Below are positions 11,627 to 20,400 of a stretch of 64,000 nucleotides of DNA, one piece after another. The number at the start of each line of letters is the position of its first letter. Within the stretch, counting starts at the first letter, position 1. The DNA lies in contig NW_019775624.1 in NCBI RefSeq assembly GCF_001039355.2, positions 29,282 to 93,281 on the forward strand. The letters run 5' to 3'. The DNA is from Lingula anatina (Eukaryota; Brachiopoda; Lingulata; Lingulida; Lingulidae). Under the pieces are notes generated by a model. That model was not told where the DNA came from, did not search any database, and saw only the letters and a program-made list of their open reading frames with translations. The translations under genes were made by a program, and so were the position numbers.

Positions 11627-11683
<57 letters not shown>
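11627..11683. repeat. (TA)n microsatellite
   Basis: Uninterrupted TA tract of more than 50 bp. Confidence 0.95.
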
Positions 11684-11688
<5 letters not shown>

Positions 11689-12323
11689 TATATACAGGTG
11701 TATATATACTAAAAAAACCAATTCCTCAACTGTGTGGCAGCATGCTTTTTATGAACTCGGGGGCAGGTGAAGGATTATTTGAAGGGGGGTCTGCAATGCA
11801 AGCCAACTCTCTTTATCTCCCCCCTTAAGTGGGGTTTGGGGTCTGCTGGTGGTGGACAGAGTTTAACCTCAAAGTGAAATCAATGCTGCAATTGTTACGA
11901 AACACATTTCTTTTATTTTATCAATTCCTATTCAAAGTCTTTTGCAACATCTAAAAGGCAACAGATCAAACTAACAATCCATTCCAAACAGTCATATATT
12001 TGAAGGTTTTCTAACACAAAGATTTATCAGCAAAATCAATTCATTTTATTATCATATTAATAGTATGAAAAAAATTATATGAGACTGATCATTTGAATTA
12101 TGTTAGTCGATAAATACACAAATCCTATACATGACATGCCATCATAAGAAACAAGATCAAAATACAAATTAAATGATATCTTTTCTAAACAACACTTTTA
12201 CAACTTGCATAAATCTAAACATAAATAGTATAGTTCTTTTTACTTTGAAATGATAGATTTGCAAGATATTCCTTATTCTTCATGTTAGAGCCTCCTTCTA
12301 ATTCACAAGTAACAAGTTGCGCT

Positions 12324-12555
12324 GCTGCGTTCACATGAAATATCTATTTTTGGTATCTTGGTATCTATTTGCGGTATCTTGTGATCACAGTCTGTGCCCT
12401 TAATTCCCCACAGTGTTATTACGGGCAGCACGAGCAAGTTTCTTTCAAAGCTGTAATTAATTCACAGCGCTGCCAGTAATTACTCAAGGCACAGACCGTG
12501 ATCACAAGTTACCGCAAATAGATTTTTAGAAAATAGATTTTCATGTGAACGCAGC
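12324..12555. mobile_element. Foldback element, GCTGCGTTCACATGAAA termini
   Basis: The left end gctgcgttcacatgaaatat matches the inverse complement of the right end (ttttcatgtgaacgcagc). The pairing continues inward: atctatttgcggtatcttgt with accgcaaatagat, and gtgatcacagtctgtgccctt with the reverse of aaggcacagaccgtgatcac. The whole 232 bp can fold on itself. It is non-coding and no transposase is seen. Confidence 0.75.
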
Positions 12556-12580
12556 CTTAGGTGCATCTCAGATGTCTAAG

Positions 12581-12897
12581 GGTCCATTCAGAATGAGAAG
12601 AGCTGGTTGATAGCTGGTCCATGGCCTAAATATGGCAGACTTAAATGAAAGAAAGGCTTACAGACATGGGGAAACTGTAGGACCCACTGCTCCTGCCCCC
12701 ACTGAATACCTGTGGACTGGCAAGATTTATGTGAAACACAATACATAAAAATAAAAAATAAGTTACTTTCTTTTAACAAGAATTAAAACCAGAATAAAAA
12801 TTCACAGTCACCTCTTGTTGTTTGGTTTCAAATGAAATTTTAATTTTATTTTAATTTAGGCTGTTGACCAGCTAGCAACTTCTCATTCTGAACCGTC
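12581..12897. mobile_element. Foldback element, GGTCCATTCAGAATGAGAAG termini
   Basis: The left terminus ggtccattcagaatgagaag pairs with the right terminus cttctcattctgaaccgtcc. Pairing extends into the ctggt / accag arms. The ~230-bp interior is largely unpaired. It is probably a MITE with ~35-bp imperfect terminal repeats. Confidence 0.65.
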
Positions 12898-12907
12898 CCT
12901 ACGGCAC

Positions 12908-13095
12908 CATTTCCATACCCTATCATACTTAGTGTGGATCAATCTATATCTGAGGGGATTTCACTAAATTGCAATCAACTTAAGCGGGTTAGATGTCTGT
13001 CATGCCTTCTAAAGCAGCTAGGGGGTAATTTTTTATTGTTTAACAGCTTCAGTAGGCATGCCAGACATCTAAGCCCCTTAAGCTGAAATCAATTT

Positions 13096-13129
<34 letters not shown>

Positions 13130-13177
13130 TTCCGGTGGATCAATCCTATAAGTTTAATCTAGATATGGGAACCTAGT
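12908..13177. mobile_element. Foldback MITE, AGATCGATCT family, diverged copy with poly-A insertion
   Basis: The near-palindromic core (gatgtctgtcatgccttct ... ggcatgccagacatctaag) and eroded outer arms are recognisable. A ~27-bp A homopolymer interrupts the right arm near 13101-13127. It is adjacent to an inverted fifth copy. Confidence 0.65.
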
Positions 13178-13362
13178 CTCAGAGCGACCTAACTCTCGGG
13201 GGGTTCAAGCTCAATTGCTGTCAGCCGACCATGCACGGAAGTTAATTACCCCCTTACAGCTTTTAGTAGGCGGGACAGACATTAAAGCCAGCTAATCTGA
13301 CAGTAATCTAGTGAGACTCCCTGCGGGATAGATTGATCTACAATCTGTGGGAATGGGGTCTT
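13178..13362 (-). mobile_element. Foldback MITE, AGATCGATCT family, inverted partial copy
   Basis: Read on the minus strand it matches the family from tgtgggaat through cgtcccgcctac to the cccccgagagttaggt arm. The far end is missing or merged with the neighbouring copy. It ends 30 bp from the stop codon of the zinc-finger ORF, so it may lie in that gene's 3' UTR. Confidence 0.7.
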
Positions 13363-13391
13363 AGAGATCATTCCATGTCTTAAAGAAGACA

Positions 13392-15665
13392 TTATACACC
13401 AGAATCTGCAAATACATTTCTAAACAATGCAACAGGATATATATCAGGCCTTACTTTTGGGTCAATGTTATCATCAAACTTCTTTCTGACTACAGCATCA
13501 GTACAGAAATTACTTTCTTCTTTCATCCCCAAAGCAGAATCTTCATTTTTGACAGACTGCGGTGAAAGCATGGGTGAAATAGTCTCACCTTGAAGTTCTT
13601 TCTTGATAGACTGAACTGAAAAGCTGGGGTGGATCCCTCTTTCATGTTGTGTACAAGTATTTTTAAAACTAAAGTTCTTTTCGTAATACTGGCATTTGAA
13701 TGGCTTTTCACCAGTGTGGATCCTTCTTTCATGTCTTAAACAGTTACCTTTTACAGTGAAGTTCTTTTTACAATACTGGCATTTGAATGGTTTTTCACCA
13801 GTGTGGGTCCTTTCATGCAGTGTACATTTATGCTTTGTACGAAAACTCTTTTCACAATACTGGCATTTGAATGGTCTTTCACCAGTGTGGATCCTTTCAT
13901 GTGTTAAACAGTCCCTTTTTGTACTAAAAGTCTTTTCACAATACTGGCATTTGAATGGTTTTTCACCAGTGTGGATCCTTTCATGTGATAAACAAGTAGC
14001 TTTTGTACTAAAACTCTTTTCACAATACTGGCATTTGAATGGTTTTTCACCAGTGTGGATCCTTTCATGTGATAAACAAGTAGCTTTTGTACTAAAACTC
14101 TTTTCACAATACTGGCATTTGAATGGTTTTTCACCAGTGTGGATCCTTTCATGTGATAAACAAGTAGCTTTTGTACTAAAACTCTTTTCACAATACTGGC
14201 ATTTGAATGGTTTTTCACCAGTGTGGATCCTTTCATGTGATAAACAAGTAGCTTTTGTACTAAAACTCTTTTCACAATACTGGCATTTGAATGGTTTTTC
14301 ACCAGTGTGGATCCTTTCATGTGATAAACAAGTAGCTTTTGTACTAAAACTCTTTTCACAATACTGGCATTTGAATGGTTTTTCACCAGTGTGGGTCCTT
14401 TCATGTGATAAACAAGTAGCTTTTGTACTAAAACTCTTTTCACAATGCTGGCATTTGAATGGTTTTTCACCAGTGTGGGTCCTTTCATGCAGTGTACAGT
14501 TATGCTTTGTACGAAAACTCTTTTCACAATACTGGCATTTGAATGGTCTTTCACCAGTGTGGATCCTTTCATGTGTTAAACAGTCCCTTTTTGTACTAAA
14601 ACTCTTTTCACAATACTGGCATTTGAATGGTTTTTCACCAGTGTGGATCTTTTCATGTGATAAACAAGTACCTTTTGTACTAAAACTCTTTTTACAATAC
14701 AGGCATTTGAGTGTTTTTTTACCAGTATGGTTCCTTTCATGCTCTGTACGTTTAGCTTTTTCAATAAAACCCTTTCCACAATATTGACATTTAAATGGCT
14801 TTTCTCCAGTGTGGGTTCTTTCATGTCTTATGCAGCTACTGTTTTCACTAAAAATCTTTCTACAGTACTGGCATTTGAATGGTTTAACACCAGTGTGGGT
14901 CCTTTCATGTTTTAAACACTTACTTTTTGTACTAAAACTCTTTTCACAATACTGGCATTTAAATAGTTTTTCTCTAGTGTGGTTTCTTTCATGTATTATA
15001 CAGCTACTGTTTGCACTAAAACTCTTTTCACAATACTGGCATTTGAATGATTTTACTCCAGTGTGGATCATTTCATGTGTTCTATGGCTACTTTTTCTTC
15101 TAAAACTCTTTTCGCAATACTGGCATTTGAATGGTTTTTCACCAGTGTGGATCTTTTCATGTGATAAACAAGCACCTTTTGTAATAAAACTCTTTTCACA
15201 ATACTTGCATTTGAATGGTTTTTCACCAGTGTGGGTCCTTTCATGTGATAAACAAGTAGCTTTTGAACGAAAACTCTTTTCACAATACTGGCATTTAAAT
15301 GGTTTTTCACCAGTATGGGTCCTTTCATGCACTGTACAGTTACTATTTGTACTAAAACTCTTTTCACAATACTGGCATTTGAATGGTTTTTCACCAGTGT
15401 GGATCTTTTCATGTGATACACAAGTACCTTTTGTTCTAAAACTCTTTTCACAATATTGGCATTTGAATGGTCTTTCACCAGTGTGGATCCTTTCATGTAT
15501 TAAACAGTCCCTTTTTGTTCTAAAACTCTTTTCACAATACAGGCATTTGAATGGTTTTTTTACCAGTGTGGTTCCTTTCATGCTCTGTACGTTTATGTTT
15601 TTCACTAAAACCCTTTCGACAATATTGGCATTTGAATGGCTTTTCTCCAGTGTGGGTTCTTTCAT
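13392..15665 (-). CDS. Polydactyl C2H2 zinc-finger protein (23 fingers, 757 aa ORF)
   Basis: The ORF encodes 22 canonical fingers of the form CQYC-x12-H-x3-H joined by HTGEKPF linkers, plus a terminal finger with a lost zinc ligand (CQYY). This is the classic nucleic-acid-binding array, presumably a nuclear DNA-binding factor. No KRAB, BTB or SCAN domain is visible. Fingers 14-19 are almost identical (STKATCLSH helices) and fingers 12-13 resemble 20-21, showing tandem 84-bp duplication. The usual core Leu of the recognition helix is Cys in nearly all fingers. A ~75-residue tail follows the array. The first ~36 residues are an out-of-frame reading of a finger: one extra A near 15555-15561 (ggtaaaaaaacc instead of ggtgaaaaacc) shifts the frame. 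The upstream fingers also contain stop codons. The real start is therefore doubtful and the gene may be decaying from its 5' end, or the homopolymer may be a sequencing error. Confidence 0.75.
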   Translation of the reverse strand: MKEPTLEKSHSNANIVERVLVKNINVQSMKGTTLVKKPFKCLYCEKSFRTKRDCLIHERIHTGERPFKCQYCEKSFRTKGTCVSHEKIHTGEKPFKCQYCEKSFSTNSNCTVHERTHTGEKPFKCQYCEKSFRSKATCLSHERTHTGEKPFKCKYCEKSFITKGACLSHEKIHTGEKPFKCQYCEKSFRRKSSHRTHEMIHTGVKSFKCQYCEKSFSANSSCIIHERNHTREKLFKCQYCEKSFSTKSKCLKHERTHTGVKPFKCQYCRKIFSENSSCIRHERTHTGEKPFKCQYCGKGFIEKAKRTEHERNHTGKKTLKCLYCKKSFSTKGTCLSHEKIHTGEKPFKCQYCEKSFSTKRDCLTHERIHTGERPFKCQYCEKSFRTKHNCTLHERTHTGEKPFKCQHCEKSFSTKATCLSHERTHTGEKPFKCQYCEKSFSTKATCLSHERIHTGEKPFKCQYCEKSFSTKATCLSHERIHTGEKPFKCQYCEKSFSTKATCLSHERIHTGEKPFKCQYCEKSFSTKATCLSHERIHTGEKPFKCQYCEKSFSTKATCLSHERIHTGEKPFKCQYCEKTFSTKRDCLTHERIHTGERPFKCQYCEKSFRTKHKCTLHERTHTGEKPFKCQYCKKNFTVKGNCLRHERRIHTGEKPFKCQYYEKNFSFKNTCTQHERGIHPSFSVQSIKKELQGETISPMLSPQSVKNEDSALGMKEESNFCTDAVVRKKFDDNIDPKVRPDIYPVALFRNVFADSGV

Positions 15666-15925
15666 GTCTTATGCAGCTACTGTTTGCACTAAAAATCTTT
15701 TTACAGTACTGGCATTTGAATGGCTTTTCACCAGTGTGGGTCCTTTCATGTGATAAACAGTTTCTTGTTTGACCAAATTTTTTTTCACAATATCAGCATT
15801 TGAATGGTTTCTCTCCAGAGTGGATCCTTTCATGTTGTGTATACATACTTTCCATCTTTAACCTCTCATGACAGTAATGGCACTTCCAGTGAGGGTCCTG
15901 TCACTTTCCACAACACTTGCATTTG
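15556..15925 (-). pseudogene. Decayed 5' fingers of the zinc-finger gene
   Basis: Upstream of the frameshift the minus strand still encodes finger sequence in another frame. Two good fingers read CQYCRKGF... and CQYCKKIF.... A third starts C-stop-YC because a TGA replaces the codon after the first Cys (near 15796). Before that a shortened degenerate finger (CHYC...HERIH) and another stop are readable. All linkers resemble HTGEKPFKC. Either the array has lost its 5' part, or a stop and a frameshift are assembly errors. Confidence 0.65.
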
Positions 15926-17385
15926 AATTGTTTTTATCTGCATTGGACAATTCAATGTTTAACACGAAGAAAATGTTCCTTTACAACAGTGCGTGGGTGG
16001 TTTTTTTACAATGCGAGCCCCTTAATACATCATGCAGCAGGATTTGTTGCAAAAAGTTAATCTCCTATCACTGAATTTGCATTTGTAAATCCCTTTGTTA
16101 ATTACTGTACCGAATTCACAGGTTATCAATTCACGGTGGCTGTAATTTGAATCGTCTTTGTGGAAGCGAAGCAAAGTTAATGTTCATGCAAATGTTGTAG
16201 TCTTACCAAAGACATAATTATTTTATGATATACAGCAGAGTTACTCGTTCTATCCGTCCATATCGACTTGTTATCGTTACTAATACAGGGAGTTAACTCC
16301 TTGCTAATACAGAACTCAAACTTTCCGGTAAAAAGGGCAATATACTTTTATTCGATACTTTTTATTAACCAATCTTCAGGAGAGGCCACATTCCAATTCA
16401 TCAATGGGAGATTGGGAAGAAAACGTTTTTTATAGCCACTTAAGACAGTTCATCCGAAACCTTAAATATTATTCATTATTGATCAGTAGTCATAATATGA
16501 TATAAATCCTTAACAAAGTTTAATTTATTAGTAAACCTCTGTGCTTTGGTTTCAGTGACCTGGTCAACAGAAAACAACATCGATAACCAATATTTCACCT
16601 TTTGACGCCGGTTGTTTGCGAAAATGTCGTTTGCTGGGAAATAAAATATTTTTATTTTAATGACGTACGGTACAAAATTTCAAAACCAAGACAATAGAAA
16701 CATTTGAGGCTCATAAATCATCAGAGGTAATTGTAGTGGCTTATATGGTGTCCGAAGTGCGTTTTATTTACTTAACAAGTTACGTGTTGATGATGAATGA
16801 ATGATAATAATTGATAAAAATTAGAGAAACTAAAACGTGGAAATTCTTTGAAATACAAAAATAATTTTTTTTCAAAATTACAGTCAGAGATGATCCAATT
16901 GGTCAGTTCTTTACAGGCCTTTGTAATAAGCCGTTGCACACCCTAAGAGATAATCTTTTCAATGTGCAAAAATGATCAAACTTTCAGATTTTTTTCTATA
17001 CAAAAATTTATATTTTAGTATAGCATATGTAATGCTTTTATTGTATACAACAGGACTATAGAGTAGGTGACATTCTTATTTTCATGCTGCCACTTAATTA
17101 ATACTGATGTTCAAATTTTAAGAAATTATATTGTCCTATAAAGTCAACATTTTCCCATTGAAAAGATAATTACAATACTAATACACTACTATGTATCAGT
17201 AGCCATGTTTAACAAGGCACAGTGATGCCAAATATTCGTTTTGAATGAAATATTTTTTTTTTTTACTTTATAGATCTTGTATGTGTTTAAAAGCTTGGTA
17301 ATCTGTGATATTTTTATGTTGAAATAGAATTGAAATATGCAGTATATATATATATTAATACGTTCTCGTGTTTTTTATTTCACAG
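15926..17385. other. Intergenic region, no gene recognised
   Basis: AT-rich. It contains the inverted 40-bp repeat partner at 16541-16579 and TA runs before the acceptor at 17385. The promoter and untranslated first exon of the downstream coiled-coil gene should lie here or further upstream. I could not identify them. Confidence 0.4.
16541..16579. repeat. 40-bp inverted repeat partner of 9110-9149
   Basis: The inverse complement of this segment matches 9110-9149 almost exactly (core ggtttcagtgacctggtcaa). No longer similarity around the two sites was found by eye. Confidence 0.6.
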
Positions 17386-17415
17386 ATAAACATCCAACAG
17401 ACTTCAACTGGTTTT

Positions 17416-20400
17416 ATGATTTTGGATGAGAAGACTACTGTAAAAGTTGAAAATATCTTCAGTGGTCCCATTAAGTCTCAGCCCCCCAACAGTGCCAGCT
17501 GTAGCATGCAGCAGTGCACTAATAGCAATAACAAGGCCAAACATAGCAGCAGCAACAGCAGTCCCATAACAAAATGCAGTCTTGCTGAAGGAAACAATAA
17601 GTTGACTCCGCACAATATCAGTAACAGTAACAAGACTCAACAAGCAGACAGTAGCATTGATGCTTCACAGAAGTCTAGTTGCAGTAATAGCAGTGATGGT
17701 CAACCCTTTAACAGTGACACCAGCAAGGATAGTAGCAGTAGTGTTAAGAGAGCTAATTCAAAGTCGACTGGAAGCAGAAGCCAGTGTGGTGATGAGGATA
17801 AAATGGACTGTGAGGAGTACACAGAAATGTTGCCTAACAGCGTGTATAGCAAGAGGAATCACAGTGATATCATGGAGGCTGAGCATTCAGAAATGAAAGA
17901 TGACAGCATCAATAATAAAACAAATAGTGATGGAGTTTCATCTTGCGGTAGTGACATCATTGATGATAATACCAGTCAAAGTAACGTAGCCAAGAAGGAA
18001 GAAACAAGAATTGAAAATAAGGCTGACACTACTTGTATCAGTAATAACAGCAACAGTGATGGTACCACTGATGGCAACATTGCTAGTGGTGACGATAGCA
18101 GTAACGGTACCACTGAAAATAATGACAATGTGGTGCAATGGAGTCAGGCTGAGTTCTTGAGGTTTAGGAACAAGCTGTTTGAAATTATGGAGGAATTAAG
18201 AATTAAAAGGGTAATTAGACTGGAATTGTTAAAGGGATAACAACTCGTCGTTTTGGCGGGAAAAGTGCCATAAAATGGGTTTTCTTGGGGTGATTTTCCC
18301 ATATTGTCCAATGGTATATGAAACCGTTCTGACTTTCAAAGTAAGTTTNAAGACAGCTTCCATCTGCCCCTGAGGCTTTAATAATTGACTGAAATGCTAC
18401 TATGTTATGAAACATAATTTTTATCTTTCTTACTAGTATGTTATCAAAGTGCCTGATGCATATAATAAGGTTAAATCAACATGTATTTTTTTTAAATTTC
18501 AGGATGAAGTGACTTCGGAGAAAACACACCTGGTGAGCCAGCATGCTGAGGAGATGGAAGTGCTGCAGCAGAAAAATAGAGCCAGCCTAAAGACACTGGA
18601 AGAGGAAAAGGTGAGAACTTCCTATCTTTTTAGAGAGAGAGAGGGAGAGAGAGAGATCTTCCACAGCTCTCCTTATAGCAAGTCAAGTGCAATGTTTAAG
18701 TGTCACTGCAGGCTGTTTGGTGATGAGTATTAGATAAATCAGGAAAGTTTAATGGTGTGTGATTGAGCTCAACTACTACAGTGTTGGGTGTAAAAACAGA
18801 AGTATATGAAATGAGAAATAATTTTGATCATATGAAGTATGTTAGATTCAGTGATATTGAACTTCATGAGGGGACAGCCTGGAGAAAATATTCCCTTTTT
18901 TTAATTGAAAAAAAAAATCATTTTAGGCTAAGCTGAAGATGCATATGCACTGCAATGAATCGGAGAAAAAATCCCTCAAAGATGATGTAAGGGTCCTGAA
19001 GGTAAGGCTTTTTTCCTCATAATAGTTATAGCCATTGGAGTTTTTTTTCACATTTTTTCACATTTGAAAATACTAAGCATCTTAACTCTCAGTGCTACAA
19101 TTTATATGCTGTATAAAACCCTTGTTTATATTCCATAAGATTTCAGTCTATTGCAAAATTTCAGTTTCCTTATTTTGTCTGAGAATTAAAAAAATAATTA
19201 AATCATTTTTTTTTTGAAAAAACAAACAAAACATGGGCTATTTTGCTGAGAGAAAATGTCATTTGTGGGCGAAACTCATTATGCCGTCTGCTTCAGCATA
19301 TTTCTCTTGTTTTTTGTCTTGAAAGTCTTAAATTTCCAATCTTAGTTGTTAGATTTTATATATGAATTAAGTTAGACCTGTATCCAATGTTACAGTTCAT
19401 GAAATACAACTTAGAAAAGAAAACCCAGGAACAAGAACGGCAGCTGTGTCTGTGGAGGAACACCAAAGATGGAAGTCTTGCGCAGATTCAGGAACTCGAG
19501 AAAAAGACCAGGATGTTTACGCAAGATGTGAAGAAGGTGATGGAAGTCCAGGAACGTCTGGAACTCAACGGTAAGTTGTCAAGGCAGTCAGGAAATGATT
19601 TTACATAAGAACTCCAGATTAACTTAGAGGGTGATCTCAACTTTTAATAGGGGAAAAGTCTTTTTTAGTCATCTGAAATTAAGTCCTTGAAGAGATATAA
19701 CAACTGTTCATTTTGTTAAAAAAAAAAAGGATTTTCCTGGGATGAAGAACAATTATCTCATACTTACCAATGGTTAATGAATCTGTTCTGATATTCAAAA
19801 TTAGTCCATATTTTTTTTTTCCTGAAATTGTTGGTTTTATTGTAACAATCTCTTAAGTTGCTTTTGACGGTGTCAGTGTATTACTGTGTTTAGGCCAATA
19901 TTTTAAAGTCCCCTATAGATAGTCAGCTGTTCAAGTTAAGCAGTCTAAATTGAACCCAAAGCTGATATAGAGACTTATTTGTGAAACAGGCCCAGCAGTC
20001 TTTACAATGTTGGGACCCATTGTGCCGTCTCCTCCAGTGAGGAATCTCATCTAATACAATAGCCTTCTGACTAACTGAATGGAACAAACTGCAGTTGTTT
20101 TGCCTTCTTTACATTTTATTTTACAACTCATCAATATTGAAAAGTATAAAAGTGAGTTTAAATTAGATATGCTGAGTAGAAATCTCAAAGATCTGCTAGT
20201 CAATTGTACATTGTGCACTGCCCAAGTATTCAATCTATTGTGTTATACCTTTGAGAAGATATTATGTGTGTCGTCCCTAAGTCTATAACAAGGTAATGCC
20301 TCATAATTTTTCTTTTTTAGCACTTTCTTAATATAATGGAATTATGATGCCAACTGACCATAATTACAGATCTTTGGCACAGAAAGGTCATTTTTAATAT

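Larger units (their letters stand above)
10009..13391. other. Intergenic region dense in foldback elements
   Basis: No gene is supported. In 3.4 kb there are a TG microsatellite, an AGATCGATCT-family element (10634), a full TTAAAGGG-family element (10973), a TA microsatellite, two different long-TIR foldbacks (12324 and 12581), and two more AGATCGATCT-family copies in opposite orientations (12908 and 13178). The cluster abuts the 3' end of the zinc-finger gene. Confidence 0.7.

Noticed and set aside
13904-14572. Second minus-strand frame with MKGSTLVKNHSNASIVKRV repeats
   Set aside because: It is the +1 frame of the same zinc fingers; no known protein repeat and it is explained by the array.
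13696-15753. Long open frames on the plus strand (363 and 314 codons) with FSPVWILSCDKQ-type repeats
   Set aside because: They are the antisense reading of the zinc-finger array; the repeat is the 84-bp finger unit read backwards.
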